Shown here piece by piece: positions 31,866 through 42,394 of a stretch of 64,000 nt of DNA. Under the pieces are notes generated by a model that worked only from the letters and a program-made list of their open reading frames with translations, was not told the origin of the DNA and ran no database searches. Source of the DNA: Buchnera aphidicola (Artemisaphis artemisicola) (GTDB lineage: Bacteria > Pseudomonadota > Gammaproteobacteria > Enterobacterales > Enterobacteriaceae). The stretch covers positions 62,001-126,000 of the forward strand of contig NZ_CP034900.1 in assembly GCF_005082365.1 (NCBI RefSeq), read 5' to 3'. A program made the position numbers and the translations under genes. Every line of letters begins with the position of its first letter. Position 1 is the stretch's first letter.

Positions 31866-33863
31866 ATGTGTTCGCAAAAAGAATTAGCTGACGCAATTCG
31901 TATATTAAGCATTGATAGTGTAGAACGCGCGCAATCAGGACATCCTGGAATGCCTATGGGTATGGCTGATATTGCTGAAGTATTATGGAGAAATTTTTTA
32001 AAACATAATCCAAATAATCCTAACTGGCACGATCGTGATCGTTTTATATTATCTAATGGTCATGGTTCTATGCTATTGTATAGCTTATTGCATTTAACAG
32101 GATATGATTTATCAATAACAGATCTAAAAAATTTTAGAAAATTGAATTCAAAAACTCCAGGACATCCTGAAATAGGTGAAACTCCTGGTGTTGAAATAAC
32201 AACCGGTCCATTAGGACAAGGATTGGCTAATGCTGTTGGAATGGCTATTGCAGAAAGAACTTTGAGTTCTTATTTTAATCGACCAGATCATGATATAGTT
32301 AATCATTACACTTGGGTATTTGTAGGTGATGGTTGTTTAATGGAAGGTATTTCTCATGAAGCATGCTCTTTAGCAGGAACTTTAAAACTAGGTAAATTGA
32401 TTGTTTTATATGATAAAAACAATATTTCAATAGATGGAAATATATCGAATTGGTTTACAGATGATACAGAACAACGTTTTAAATCTTATAATTGGCATGT
32501 AGTAAATAATATAGATGGTCATAATCCAGATTCAATTAAAAAAGGAATTATAGAAGCACAATCAATAAAAGAACAACCTTCTCTCATTATTTGTAATACT
32601 ATTATAGGATTTGGTTCTCCAAATAAATCAGGAACAGCAGAATCACATGGTTCTCCTTTAGGACAAAAAGAAATTGCTTTAATAAGAAAAACATTAAACT
32701 GGAAATATCCTCCTTTTGAAATACCTGATAAAATTTATAAAAAATGGAATTTTATAGAACAAGGTTGTTTGCTTGAAAGAAAATGGAATAAAATATTTTC
32801 TTCGTATCAGTTAAAATATCCTGATTTATTTAATGAATATTTAAGACGAGTAAATAAAAATTTACCTTTAAATTGGAATAATGAAACGCAGAATTATATT
32901 CATTTTTTACAAAATAATCAACAAAATATTGCCAGTCGTAAGGCTTCACAAAATACATTAGAAGAATTTTCTAAAATTTTACCTGAATTAATTGGAGGAT
33001 CAGCTGATTTATCGCCTAGCAATCTAACCATGTGGTCTTCATGCAAGTCAATTTCAGAGAATTTATCTGGCAATTATATTCATTATGGAGTTCGAGAGTT
33101 TGGCATGACTGCTATTGCAAACGGCATATCTCATCATGGAGGTTTTATTCCTTATACTGCTACATTTTTAATGTTTGTAGAATATGCACGTAATGCAGTT
33201 CGTATGGCTGCATTGATGAATACTAAACATATTTTTATATATACTCATGATTCAATTGGTTTAGGAGAAGATGGTCCTACACATCAACCAATAGAACAGT
33301 TAGCTAATTTAAGAATGACTCCAAATATAGATGTTTGGAGGCCAAGTGATCAAGTAGAAACAGCAATAGCTTGGAAAAATGCCATTGAAAAAAAATCAGG
33401 ACCTACAGCTTTGATTTTATCTCGTCAAAATCTTCCACAATTTCATAGAGATTCTAAACAATTATCTAATATTTCTTATGGAGCTTATATATTGTTTGAT
33501 TCTAAAAAACCACTGGATATTATTTTTATATCAACTGGTTCAGAGTTAAATATAACTTTACTTGCTTCTAAAAAAATTGCTTCTTTAGGATATTCTGTAC
33601 GTGTTGTTTCTATGCCTTCTACAAATGTTTTTGATAGACAAAATGATTCTTATAAAGAATTTGTCTTACCATCTTGTGTTGTTAAAAGAGTTGCAATTGA
33701 AGCAAGTATAAAAGATTTTTGGTATAAATATGTAGGTATTAATGGTTTAATTATTGGAATGAAAACATTTGGGAAATCTGCTCCAGCAAAAGATTTATTT
33801 AAAGAATTTAACTTTACTATAGAAAATATTGTGAATAAGTCAATAACTTTATTAAAATCTTAA
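31866..33863 (+). CDS. tktA: Transketolase
   Basis: Thiamine-diphosphate enzyme of the pentose phosphate pathway; it also supplies erythrose 4-phosphate for the aromatic pathway that ends with aroC in this window. It has 665 residues (E. coli TktA 663). The TPP/Mg motif is [13 protein letters not shown] at about 156-168. The early SGHPGMPMG loop, the LSNGHGSML block and the GEDGPTHQP loop are conserved. AAGGAAA precedes the ATG, and a terminator follows the stop. Confidence 0.96.
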   Translation: MCSQKELADAIRILSIDSVERAQSGHPGMPMGMADIAEVLWRNFLKHNPNNPNWHDRDRFILSNGHGSMLLYSLLHLTGYDLSITDLKNFRKLNSKTPGHPEIGETPGVEITTGPLGQGLANAVGMAIAERTLSSYFNRPDHDIVNHYTWVFVGDGCLMEGISHEACSLAGTLKLGKLIVLYDKNNISIDGNISNWFTDDTEQRFKSYNWHVVNNIDGHNPDSIKKGIIEAQSIKEQPSLIICNTIIGFGSPNKSGTAESHGSPLGQKEIALIRKTLNWKYPPFEIPDKIYKKWNFIEQGCLLERKWNKIFSSYQLKYPDLFNEYLRRVNKNLPLNWNNETQNYIHFLQNNQQNIASRKASQNTLEEFSKILPELIGGSADLSPSNLTMWSSCKSISENLSGNYIHYGVREFGMTAIANGISHHGGFIPYTATFLMFVEYARNAVRMAALMNTKHIFIYTHDSIGLGEDGPTHQPIEQLANLRMTPNIDVWRPSDQVETAIAWKNAIEKKSGPTALILSRQNLPQFHRDSKQLSNISYGAYILFDSKKPLDIIFISTGSELNITLLASKKIASLGYSVRVVSMPSTNVFDRQNDSYKEFVLPSCVVKRVAIEASIKDFWYKYVGINGLIIGMKTFGKSAPAKDLFKEFNFTIENIVNKSITLLKS

Positions 33864-33889
33864 TTTTTTTATTTAAAAAATTTAAATTT

Positions 33890-33914
33890 ATGGGGCACTT
33901 AAAGCCCCATTTTC
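33890..33914 (+). terminator. Rho-independent terminator of talA-tkt
   Basis: ATGGGGC and GCCCCAT (33890-33896 and 33904-33910) form a 7-bp stem with a four-G run, unusually G+C rich for this sequence. The loop is seven bases and T residues follow. It lies 26 bases past the tkt stop and 51 bases ahead of dapE. Confidence 0.85.
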
Positions 33915-33964
33915 TAAAAAACAGCATATTTATAATATATAAAAATATTGAATTAGGAAAAAAT

Positions 33965-35092
33965 ATGATTAATTCAATTACTAAATTAGCACAACAATTA
34001 ATCTCAATTCCATCTATTAGTCCAAAAGATTTAGGTTGTCAAGATATTATAATACAACGTTTGCGCACTATAGGTTTCGAAATTATAAAAATTAATATTA
34101 AAAATACAAAAAATTTTTGGGCTGTTAAAGGTTCTGGGGAAACATTAACATTTTTAGGTCATACAGATGTAGTTTCACCAGGAAAAAAAGAAGATTGGAA
34201 CACCAATCCTTTTGATCCAATTATTAAAGACGGATATTTATTTGGTAGAGGCGCTTCTGATATGAAAGGCGCTTTAGCTGCCATGGTTGTTGCAACTGAA
34301 AGGTTTATAAATAAATTTCCTAATCATAAAGGACGTTTATCTTTTTTAATTACTTCAGATGAAGAGTCCAATGCTCTTCATGGTACTATAAAAGTAGTAG
34401 AATATTTAATATCTAAAAATGATAAAATTGATTATTGTATAGTTGGAGAACCGTCTAGCACTAGTGTAGTTGGTGATGTTGTAAAAAATGGTAGAAGGGG
34501 TTCAATTACAGCTAATTTAATTATTCATGGAATACAAGGTCATATTGCATATCCTGATTTAGCAGACAATCCAATTCATAAAGGATTGCCTATAATTTTA
34601 GAAATATTATCTATTAAATTAGATAATGGAAATATTTTTTTTTCTCCTAGTAGTATTAACGTTGCAAATATTCATGCGGGAGATGGAACAAGTAATATTA
34701 TTCCAGGTACTTTATTTGTTCAATTTAATATTCGATTTAGTACAGAAATTTCTGAAAAAGAAATTAAATCTAAAATTATCAAGATATTAGATGCAAAAAA
34801 TATTAATTATAGTATAGAATGGATTTTTTCGGGAAAACCATTTCTTACAAAAAAAGGTTTGTTAATAGAAACAATAGTAGAATCTATTTTAAATTTTAAT
34901 AAAAAAAAACCTATTTTATCTACTTCTGGAGGAACTTCTGATGGTCGATTTATTTCTTTAATGGGATCAGAAGTAGTTGAATTAGGATTAACGAACAATA
35001 CTATTCATAAAGTAAATGAATGTGTAAAAATATCTGATTTAAAGTTATTAAGTAGTATTTATGAAGATATTTTAAAAAAAATATTAACATAA
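33965..35092 (+). CDS. dapE: Succinyl-diaminopimelate desuccinylase
   Basis: Zinc hydrolase of the lysine/diaminopimelate pathway. It has 375 residues, as in E. coli. Metal ligands are visible in [18 protein letters not shown] and TSDEES, with a further conserved block at VGEPSS. The ATG at 33965 is chosen because AGGA lies six bases upstream and the protein aligns with the E. coli N-terminus; an in-frame start at 33890 falls inside the terminator hairpin. It supplies the host's lysine together with dapA. Confidence 0.96.
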   Translation: MINSITKLAQQLISIPSISPKDLGCQDIIIQRLRTIGFEIIKINIKNTKNFWAVKGSGETLTFLGHTDVVSPGKKEDWNTNPFDPIIKDGYLFGRGASDMKGALAAMVVATERFINKFPNHKGRLSFLITSDEESNALHGTIKVVEYLISKNDKIDYCIVGEPSSTSVVGDVVKNGRRGSITANLIIHGIQGHIAYPDLADNPIHKGLPIILEILSIKLDNGNIFFSPSSINVANIHAGDGTSNIIPGTLFVQFNIRFSTEISEKEIKSKIIKILDAKNINYSIEWIFSGKPFLTKKGLLIETIVESILNFNKKKPILSTSGGTSDGRFISLMGSEVVELGLTNNTIHKVNECVKISDLKLLSSIYEDILKKILT

Positions 35093-35148
35093 TTTTTTTA
35101 AAATTTTTATATATAACACTATGATTTTTTATTTATTACAATCGATGA

Positions 35149-35175
35149 TGCAGAATATCATAAAGATAATCTGCA
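35149..35175. other. Hairpin between convergent dapE and bamC remnant
   Basis: TGCAGA pairs with TCTGCA and, inside one A-A mismatch, TATC pairs with GATA around a 5-base loop. No T tract follows on either strand. It may stabilise the 3' ends of the convergent transcripts. Confidence 0.4.
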
Positions 35176-35230
35176 CCAAATGCTCTTTATAATTATTTAA
35201 TTTTAAAAATTTTATTGAACAATTATTTAT

Positions 35231-35485
35231 TTACATAGGAGGAAATATATTGTAATTTTTTTGTTTTAAATCTTTTTTTGTATAAGGAATACTGTATTCT
35301 TTGTTTTTATCAGGAAAACTAGTACCATTCGGAATGATTAATGTTTGCAATGAATTTTTTGAACAGTTAAAATCACAATCATTACTTTTAAAATCTTTTA
35401 ATGTACATGATGTTATTAAAAATATATTTAAAATTTGAAGCGTTATAATTTTAAAGAATTTTTTATAGTTTTTACAAATTAGCAT
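35231..35485 (-). CDS. bamC: Truncated BamC (NlpB) lipoprotein: signal peptide and BamD-binding arm only
   Basis: BamC is an outer-membrane-assembly lipoprotein encoded directly after dapA in E. coli, as here. This 84-residue product has a basic N-terminus, a hydrophobic stretch and a lipobox ending LITSC, with the lipid cysteine at residue 27 (E. coli 25). The remainder matches the unstructured E. coli arm: [19 protein letters not shown] against APAGMILPVTSGDYAIPVT, and NIFPPM against DIRPP. It stops there, so both globular helix-grip domains (about 250 residues) are gone. The ATG at 35485 overlaps dapA by 14 bases; a TTG at 35503 is possible but less likely. Position and alignment support the name; function is inferred. 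Confidence 0.75.
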   Translation of the reverse strand: MLICKNYKKFFKIITLQILNIFLITSCTLKDFKSNDCDFNCSKNSLQTLIIPNGTSFPDKNKEYSIPYTKKDLKQKNYNIFPPM

Positions 35486-36347
35486 ATTGAATAGCTTTTT
35501 CAAGTTGTAAACGTGTAGAATGTAAAATCGGAGTCATTGGTAAACGAAGCGTATCGCTTTTTATCAATCCTATTTTTTTAGCCAGCCATTTTACTGGAAT
35601 AGGATTGGGTTCTATAAATAACGCTTCATGCAATAATGTTAAGCGTTTGTTTATAGATCTTGCCTTAGCAAAATCTCCTTTTAATGCGTATTCACAAATT
35701 TTTCTAATTTCTTTTGCTGCAACATTTGCAGTTACTGATATTACACCATGACCACCTAATTGTATAAAATCTAATGCGGTAATGTCATCTCCACTAATCA
35801 ATAAAAAATCATTTTTTACTAATTGTTTAATTTTATTAATCCGTGATAAATCTCCTGTGGCTTCTTTAATGCCTATTATATTATTAAATTTAGATAACTT
35901 AGAAACTGTTTCTGGTAGTAAATCACATCCAGTACGACTAGGAACATTGTATAAAATTTGTGGTAGTTCTGTATTTTCTGAAATAGCTTTGAAATGTTGA
36001 TATAATCCTTCTTGAGTAGGTTTATTGTAATATGGTGTAACGCTTAAGCATCCTGCAATTCCAGATTTTTCAAATCTTTTAGTTAAAGATATAGCTTCTG
36101 TTGTAGCATTAGCTCCTGTTCCTGCTATAATAGGAATTCGTTGATCTGCTAATTCTAAAGTAAGCATAACGACATTTATATGTTCTTCTTGACTAAGTGT
36201 TGCTGATTCTCCAGTAGTTCCAATAGAAACAATAGCTTTAGTTTTATTGATTACATGATAATCAATTAATTTTTTTAAACTAGTACGACAAATATGACCT
36301 TTTTCATCCATGGGTGTAATTAGCGCAACAATACTTCCTGTAAACAT
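35472..36347 (-). CDS. dapA: 4-hydroxy-tetrahydrodipicolinate synthase
   Basis: First committed enzyme of lysine synthesis: it condenses pyruvate and aspartate semialdehyde. It has 291 residues (E. coli 292). The Schiff-base lysine is in [11 protein letters not shown] at about residue 161, the catalytic tyrosine in LYNVPSRTG at about 133, and TTGESATLS is at about 44-52. CAGGAGA precedes the ATG. bamC overlaps its 3' end. In E. coli the enzyme is inhibited by lysine; this cannot be judged for the present protein. Confidence 0.97.
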   Translation of the reverse strand: MFTGSIVALITPMDEKGHICRTSLKKLIDYHVINKTKAIVSIGTTGESATLSQEEHINVVMLTLELADQRIPIIAGTGANATTEAISLTKRFEKSGIAGCLSVTPYYNKPTQEGLYQHFKAISENTELPQILYNVPSRTGCDLLPETVSKLSKFNNIIGIKEATGDLSRINKIKQLVKNDFLLISGDDITALDFIQLGGHGVISVTANVAAKEIRKICEYALKGDFAKARSINKRLTLLHEALFIEPNPIPVKWLAKKIGLIKSDTLRLPMTPILHSTRLQLEKAIQYANL

Positions 36348-36795
36348 TATCTGTTCTCCTGCATAAAAAATATTTTATGGTATGTTTGATATAAATTAAA
36401 ATCAAGTATATAGAAATCATAAGAATAATATTTTAAAAATATAATTTAATTTTAAATATGAATGTCATATAGATATCTTTCATTATAGTTTGTTAATTAT
36501 GTCATGATAAAAAATATACTGTTATCAATATTAATTTCTTGCTTTTTTATTAAAATATTTTATATAAGTTTTTAAAACTCATGTTTAATAAACATTAAAA
36601 ATGTTTTTTATGTAAAGAAAATATTTTTTTTGTACATATTATGATTAAAAATATTATTGAATAACAATATTTTTATTTAACTATATCAAGATTTATAACA
36701 TATAGAACTAAGTTAGATTTTACGAAAATTAAATTTAAATATATTTGATATTAATTCAATAAAAAAAATTTTTATGAAATTAATTATTATATTTA
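36348..36795. other. Gene-free spacer between dapA and aroC
   Basis: About 450 bases of A/T-rich DNA with no open frame of useful length, no tRNA and no convincing strong promoter. The right end is bounded by a strong hairpin. It is presumably decayed intergenic DNA that also holds the dapA promoter. Confidence 0.6.
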
Positions 36796-36838
36796 TTAAG
36801 CTGCTAAATGAATTTTATTTAGCAGCTTAAATTTTTTT
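36796..36838. terminator. Strong 14-bp hairpin with T7 after aroC
   Basis: The arms at 36796-36809 and 36817-36830 pair perfectly over 14 bp, with a GCTGC core and a 7-base loop. The element is close to the aroC stop (minus strand, 36845), so it should end aroC transcripts. However, the run of seven T residues is on the plus-strand side (36832-36838), which would best terminate rightward transcription. Confidence 0.75.
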
Positions 36839-36844
36839 AAATTA

Positions 36845-37903
36845 TTAACTGCATTGTGCTCGAAATCTCAATATATGATCCATTAATACAATAGCTACCA
36901 TTGCTTCAGTTATTGGTACAGCACGCAATCCTACACATGGATCATGTCGACCTTTGATGATAATTGGAACCGTTTTATTATCTTTATTAATTGTATTACC
37001 TGTTTTACGAATACTTGATGTAGGTTTAAATGCAACTTTTAGTATAATTTTTTCACCATTACTAATACCACCTAAAATTCCTCCAGAATGATTAGAAGAA
37101 AAACCTTTTTCTGTCATTTCATCACGATGTTCACTTCCTTTTTGATTGACTACTGAAAATCCATCTCCAATTTCTACTCCTTTAACAGCATTAATACTCA
37201 TTAAAGCGTGTGCTAAATCAGCATCGAGACGATCAAACACAGGTTCTCCTAATCCTACGGGAACATTTTCAGCAAGAACAGTGATTTTAGCTCCAATAGA
37301 ATCACCTGATTTTTTTAAATTTTTTATTAATGTTTCAAGTTTTAAAACTTTTTCGATATCAGAACAAAAAAAAGGATTTTTTTCTACTTCTTCCCAATTT
37401 TTAAACGAACATTTAATATTTCCCATGGCTGATAAATATGCACGTATAGTAATTCCATATTTGTTTTTTAAATATTTTTTTGCGATTGCTCCTGCAGCAA
37501 CTCTCATAGTGGTTTCCCGAGCTGAAGATCTTCCTCCACCTCGATAATCTCTTATTCCATATTTTTTTTCATAAGTGTAATCAGCATGTCCTGGTCTAAA
37601 TAAATTTTTTATATCATTGTAATCTTCTGAACGTTGATCAGCGTTATATATTATTAAACCAATACTTGTACCAGTGGTTATCCCTTCAAACACGCCAGAT
37701 AAAATATGAATTTGATCTAGTTCAGAACGAGGTGTTGTATAACGTGAAGTTCCTGGTCTTCTACGATTTAAATCGTGTTGTAAATCTTCACAAGATAACT
37801 GAAGACCTGGTGGTGTTCCATCAATTATACATCCTAATGCTTTTCCATGAGATTCGCCAAAAGTAGTAACACAAAATATTTTTCCAATTGTATTTCCAGA
37901 CAT
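36845..37903 (-). CDS. aroC: Chorismate synthase
   Basis: Last enzyme of the shikimate pathway; it makes chorismate using reduced FMN. It has 352 residues (E. coli 361, the difference being at the C-terminus). The family signatures [37 protein letters not shown] (quoted in part) and [18 protein letters not shown] are all present. A GAAGAA motif precedes the ATG. It supports aromatic amino acid supply. Its E. coli neighbour prmB is absent; smrB is divergent on the other side. Confidence 0.97.
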   Translation of the reverse strand: MSGNTIGKIFCVTTFGESHGKALGCIIDGTPPGLQLSCEDLQHDLNRRRPGTSRYTTPRSELDQIHILSGVFEGITTGTSIGLIIYNADQRSEDYNDIKNLFRPGHADYTYEKKYGIRDYRGGGRSSARETTMRVAAGAIAKKYLKNKYGITIRAYLSAMGNIKCSFKNWEEVEKNPFFCSDIEKVLKLETLIKNLKKSGDSIGAKITVLAENVPVGLGEPVFDRLDADLAHALMSINAVKGVEIGDGFSVVNQKGSEHRDEMTEKGFSSNHSGGILGGISNGEKIILKVAFKPTSSIRKTGNTINKDNKTVPIIIKGRHDPCVGLRAVPITEAMVAIVLMDHILRFRAQCS

Positions 37904-38122
37904 TTTATTCTTCTTTTAATATTATTAAATAATACAACTATACAGAATAAATAAAAAATGTTTTTTTTATTTATTACATATTCAATTAAGAATAAATTTT
38001 TTATTTGTTGTTTTTATAAAAACTAAATTATATAATCAATAAAAATGTAAATAATTATAAAAATCTAATGATTTTATATTTAAAATATTAAAATTAATTG
38101 AAATTATTGGTAATAAAACCTT

Positions 38123-38656
38123 ATGAATAAAAATATCCGATATACTTTTCATAAAAATTATTTATTTCGTCAATATTTAAATGATACACGTGAAATAGTG
38201 CAGGACACTATCTTTCATTCGCCTATTAATAAAAAAAAAAATACTAATATAGTACGTAATCGAATTATTTTCGAGCAAGATGCTAATAGTCATTATTTTA
38301 CTTTTAGAAATAAAAAAAATTTATTTAAAGATAATCCCATTTCTTATATACGTCATAAAAACTTAAACAATGTTCTAAAAAATTTAAAAAAAGGAAAATA
38401 TAATCCTGATATTTTTCTTGATTTACATGGATTAACACAATATCAGGCTCAAAAAGCATTGGGTGAGTTAATTGCAACATGTCAAAAAGAAAAAATTTTT
38501 TGTGCACATGTTATGCATGGATATGGTAAACATGTTTTAAAAAAACAAACACCATTTTGGTTATCTCAACATCCAGATATTATTGCTTTTCATGAGGCTC
38601 CTAAATTTTTTGGAAGCGACGCTGCAATTATAGTTATAATTGAAATTAACACTTAA
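38123..38656 (+). CDS. smrB: Smr-domain endonuclease SmrB
   Basis: In E. coli SmrB (YfcN) cleaves mRNA at collided ribosomes to start rescue. This protein has 177 residues (E. coli 183). The N-terminal half is basic and drifted. The Smr domain at about 95-177 is conserved, with the LDLHGLTQYQA motif and the VMHGYGKHVLKKQTP motif (HGHGKH in E. coli). The family catalytic motifs are therefore present. It lies near aroC as in E. coli. No clear ribosome-binding motif was seen before the ATG. Confidence 0.93.
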   Translation: MNKNIRYTFHKNYLFRQYLNDTREIVQDTIFHSPINKKKNTNIVRNRIIFEQDANSHYFTFRNKKNLFKDNPISYIRHKNLNNVLKNLKKGKYNPDIFLDLHGLTQYQAQKALGELIATCQKEKIFCAHVMHGYGKHVLKKQTPFWLSQHPDIIAFHEAPKFFGSDAAIIVIIEINT

Positions 38657-39086
38657 ATTTAAAAAATATAAATGTTTTAATAAAAAATAATTCTATATTT
38701 ATAAAAATTATCTAAAAATATATTTTTTTATTAAAAATAAAATTATATTTTTTTTATTTTAAATTAATTAAAACCATTTTATATTTCATCAATTATATAT
38801 CTATAATATAAATTAAAATTTTTAATTTTTTTAAAAATATCTTGTATTATTTCTTGCTAAGATCAAAAAATTTTATCTCAATATTACTGTTCAGATATAA
38901 ATTAGCACTCATAATTATATTGAAATTTTACGATGACATTATTTTTTGAAAATATTATTTAATAATAATATTTATTCAAATTTAAAAAATAATTTTTAAA
39001 AACCCTTATATTTTGGGTTTTTTTATTTTTAATAAGTAAATATTTGAATATATTTTTAATATAAGAAATATTAAGGAATTAGAAAC
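38657..39086 (+). other. Spacer upstream of the his operon
   Basis: About 430 bases without a gene. The left 330 bases are extremely A/T rich. A nine-codon frame (MTLFFENII, 38932-38961) occurs where E. coli hisL would be but has no histidine codons. A rho-independent hairpin follows at 38998-39024, and then AAGGA just ahead of hisG. The his promoter should lie here, but I cannot place it with confidence. Confidence 0.6.
38998..39024 (+). terminator. Rho-independent hairpin 63 bases upstream of hisG (attenuator position)
   Basis: AAAAACCC and GGGTTTTT form an 8-bp stem with a 9-base loop, and the T tract (39018-39024) continues. Its place between smrB and hisG allows two readings: the distal terminator of smrB, or the relic of the his attenuator terminator, which occupies this place in E. 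coli. Confidence 0.75.
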
Positions 39087-39986
39087 ATGTTGGATAATAA
39101 TCGCGTGCGTCTAGCGATGCAAAAAACCGGTCGTTTAAACAATGATTCTATAAAATTATTAACGTTTTGTGGTATTAAAATAAACTTAACACAACAAAAA
39201 TTAATAGCTTTTGCTGAAAATATGCCTATTGATGTAATGTTAGTTCGTGATGATGATATTCCTGGATTAATAATGGATGGCATAGTAGATTTAGGCATAG
39301 TTGGAGAGAATGTTCTTGAAGAAGAATTGTTAAAACGAATATCACAAAAATCTGAATGTTCTTATTTAACTTTAAGACGTCTTGATTTTGGAATTTGTAG
39401 ACTATCTTTAGCTCTTCCAGTTAATATTACTTATTCTAGTTTAGCATGTTTAAAAAATATGAGGATTGCTACTTCATATCCTCATTTATTGAAAAAATAT
39501 TTAGATCAAAATAATATTTCGTTTAAATCCTGCATGTTAAATGGATCAGTGGAAGTAGCTCCTAGAGCTGGTTTAGCAGATGCTATTTGTGATTTAGTTT
39601 CTACAGGAGCAACATTAGAAGCTAATGGTTTAAGAGAAGTTCAAGTAGTATATCGTTCACATGCATGTCTAATTTGTAAAACTAGCAATATTACTTCTGA
39701 AAAAAAAGAAACTATTACTAAATTAATAACTCGTATTAAAGGTGTCATTAAAGCACGTGAATCTAAATATATTATGTTACATGCTCCTATTAATAAATTA
39801 GACGAAGTTATATCATTATTACATGGGGCAGAAAGACCAACTATTTTAAAATTAGCAGGAGATGATAATCGAGTAGCCATGCATATGGTAAGTAGTGAAA
39901 CGCTTTTTTGGGAAACTATGGAAAAATTAAAAGCTTTAGGAGCAAGCTCAATTTTAGTTTTGCCAATTGAAAAAATGATGGAGTAA
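39087..39986 (+). CDS. hisG: ATP phosphoribosyltransferase
   Basis: First and feedback-regulated step of histidine synthesis. It has 299 residues, identical in length to E. coli (long form, with the C-terminal regulatory domain, so no HisZ is needed). The family blocks [39 protein letters not shown] and the C-terminal [12 protein letters not shown] region are clear. AAGGAATT precedes the ATG. It is the first gene of hisGDCBHAFI. Confidence 0.97.
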   Translation: MLDNNRVRLAMQKTGRLNNDSIKLLTFCGIKINLTQQKLIAFAENMPIDVMLVRDDDIPGLIMDGIVDLGIVGENVLEEELLKRISQKSECSYLTLRRLDFGICRLSLALPVNITYSSLACLKNMRIATSYPHLLKKYLDQNNISFKSCMLNGSVEVAPRAGLADAICDLVSTGATLEANGLREVQVVYRSHACLICKTSNITSEKKETITKLITRIKGVIKARESKYIMLHAPINKLDEVISLLHGAERPTILKLAGDDNRVAMHMVSSETLFWETMEKLKALGASSILVLPIEKMME

Positions 39987-39994
39987 AATTATTG

Positions 39995-41302
39995 ATGAAA
40001 TATTTTAATAACATTGTTTATTGGAATAAATTAAATTCTGACGAACAAAAAAAAATATTATTACGACCTTTTTCAAAAAAAAATAGTTCTGTTAAAAAAA
40101 CTGTTGAAGAAATCATAGAAAATGTTAAAAATCTAGGTGATAAAGCATTGCAAGATTATTCCTTATTATTTGATAAAAGTAATATAAAAAAATTTAAAGT
40201 TTCTCAAAAAGAAATATATTTATCTTCAAATTATTTAAGTAATAAACTAAAAAATGCAATTTTAATTGCAAAAAAAAATATTCAATGTTTTCATGAAGCT
40301 CAAATTTTAAAACCCATAGATATTGAAACACAGATTGGAATTCGTTGTCAGCAAATCAATTTACCATTACATGCTATAGGCATTTACATACCAGGGGGAA
40401 CAGCTCCTCTATTTTCTACTGTGTTAATGCTAGCAATACCCGCTCAAATTGCTGGTTGTAAAAAAATTATTCTTTGTTCTCCTCCTCCAATTAGCTATGA
40501 AGTTCTCTATACAGCATATATTTGTGGTATCAAACAAATTTTTCAAATAGGAGGTGCTCAGGCTATTGCTGCTCTTGCTTTTGGTACAGAGACTATTCCT
40601 AAAGTAGATAAAATTTTTGGACCTGGTAATGCTTATGTTACAGAAGCAAAATTACAAGTTAACTCGATTTTTAATGGAACTGCTATAGATATGTTAGCAG
40701 GACCTTCAGAATTATTGATTATTGCAGATCATACTGCTAATCCAGATTTTATTGCTGCTGACTTATTATCTCAAGCTGAACATGGCATATCTTCTCAAGT
40801 TTTTTTACTAACACCATGTGCAGAAATAGCTCAAAAAGTAGTTTTATCTCTTAATAAACAGTTAATAAAATTAACTAGATTATTAACAATTTTAGAAACG
40901 TTAAAAAATAGTATTATTATTATTGCGAAAGATTTATTTGAGTGCATTGAAATATCCAATATATATGCACCTGAACATTTAATGCTTCAAATAAAATCAC
41001 CTAGAAAAATGCTTGATTCCATTTCTAATGCTAGTTCTATTTTTTTGGGTTCATGGTCTCCAGAATCTGCAGGTGATTATGCGTCTGGAACTAATCATGT
41101 TTTACCTACTTATGGTAAATCTCTTACTAATTCTGCTTTAGGATTATCAGATTTTCAAAAACGTGTATTAGTTCAAGAATTAACTCCTAAAGGATTGATA
41201 AATTTATCTAGTACTCTAGAGGTATTATCTTCTGCAGAAAAATTACAAGCTCATAAAAATGCTGTTAAAATCCGAATTGATTTTTTAAAGGAAAAAATAT
41301 GA
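39995..41302 (+). CDS. hisD: Histidinol dehydrogenase
   Basis: Zinc- and NAD-dependent enzyme for the last two oxidation steps to histidine. It has 435 residues (E. coli 434). The zinc/catalytic motifs SQAEHG, YAPEHL and SAGDYASGTNHVLPT are present, and FGPGNAYVTEAK is at the cofactor site. The ATG at 39995 is preferred over the adjacent TTG at 39992; GGAG lies about 11 bases upstream. It overlaps hisC by four bases. Confidence 0.97.
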   Translation: MKYFNNIVYWNKLNSDEQKKILLRPFSKKNSSVKKTVEEIIENVKNLGDKALQDYSLLFDKSNIKKFKVSQKEIYLSSNYLSNKLKNAILIAKKNIQCFHEAQILKPIDIETQIGIRCQQINLPLHAIGIYIPGGTAPLFSTVLMLAIPAQIAGCKKIILCSPPPISYEVLYTAYICGIKQIFQIGGAQAIAALAFGTETIPKVDKIFGPGNAYVTEAKLQVNSIFNGTAIDMLAGPSELLIIADHTANPDFIAADLLSQAEHGISSQVFLLTPCAEIAQKVVLSLNKQLIKLTRLLTILETLKNSIIIIAKDLFECIEISNIYAPEHLMLQIKSPRKMLDSISNASSIFLGSWSPESAGDYASGTNHVLPTYGKSLTNSALGLSDFQKRVLVQELTPKGLINLSSTLEVLSSAEKLQAHKNAVKIRIDFLKEKI

Positions 41303-42384
41303 TAAATAATGTTCTTAAATTAGTTAGATATAATATAAAAAAGTTAAGACCTTATCAATCTGCAAGACGTATTGGAGGAGGAAATGGTTTGATATGGTTA
41401 AATGCAAATGAATCTCCTCTATCCATTCCTTTTAAATTAAAAAAAAAATCATTTAATCGTTATCCAGAATGTCAACCTATAGATTTAATATCCTCTTATG
41501 CTAAATATGTAAACTTATCTTTTGAACAAGTATTAGCTACAAGAGGAGCTGATGAAGGAATTGAACTATTAATTAAAGCATTTTGTGAACCTGAAAAAGA
41601 TGCAATTATTTATTGTCCTCCTACTTATGATATGTACCAAGTCAATGCTAACATGGCTAATGTTAAAATAAAGGAAATACCTACTATTAAAAATACTTGG
41701 GAATTAGATTTATTAAGTATTCAATCAAATTTAAAAACAGTAAAATTAGTTTATATTTGCAATCCTAACAATCCAACTGGTAATATTATTTTAAAAAAAG
41801 ATCTCTTATTTCTATTAAAAATAACTTTAGGTCGTGCTTTAGTAGTTATAGATGAAGCTTATATTGAATTTTCTCCTGAAGATAGTATGGTAAGTTTTTT
41901 AAAAGATTATTCACATTTAGTTATTCTTCGAACATTATCTAAAGCTTTTGGTTTAGCAGGTATAAGATGTGGTTTTACATTAGCGAATAAAGTAATTATT
42001 GAAATTTTAAATAAAGTAATAACTCCTTATCCAATATCAATTCCTGTTATGGATATTGCTGTTCAATCTTTGCAAAAAAATTATATTACATTAATGAAAG
42101 ATAGAGTATCTGAATTAAATTTAAATCGCATTTGGTTGATTAATCAATTAAATGAACTTGATTGTATAGATAAAGTTTTTGAAAGTCATGCGAATTATAT
42201 ATTAGTAAAATTTTTTATGTTTGAAAAAATTTTTCAGATGTTATGGAATAAAGGTATAATTTTAAGAAATCAAAATAATAAAATGAATTTAAAAGAATGC
42301 ATTAGAATTTCAATAGGAACACGTTCAGAATGTTTTAGTTTAATTCAAGAACTAAAAAATTTTTCTAAAAATAATATTTTTTAA
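41299..42384 (+). CDS. hisC: Histidinol-phosphate aminotransferase
   Basis: PLP transaminase of the histidine pathway. It has 361 residues (E. coli 356). The PLP lysine is in TLSKAFGLAGIRCGF, with the cofactor contacts YICNPNNPTGN and VIDEAYIEF. The start overlaps the hisD stop (ATGA), which indicates translational coupling. Confidence 0.97.
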   Translation: MINNVLKLVRYNIKKLRPYQSARRIGGGNGLIWLNANESPLSIPFKLKKKSFNRYPECQPIDLISSYAKYVNLSFEQVLATRGADEGIELLIKAFCEPEKDAIIYCPPTYDMYQVNANMANVKIKEIPTIKNTWELDLLSIQSNLKTVKLVYICNPNNPTGNIILKKDLLFLLKITLGRALVVIDEAYIEFSPEDSMVSFLKDYSHLVILRTLSKAFGLAGIRCGFTLANKVIIEILNKVITPYPISIPVMDIAVQSLQKNYITLMKDRVSELNLNRIWLINQLNELDCIDKVFESHANYILVKFFMFEKIFQMLWNKGIILRNQNNKMNLKECIRISIGTRSECFSLIQELKNFSKNNIF

Positions 42385-42394
42385 GGTAATGCAA

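Noticed and set aside
38932-38961. Candidate his leader peptide (MTLFFENII)
   Set aside because: No histidine codons and no ribosome-binding motif; only the position resembles hisL, so it is not listed as a gene.
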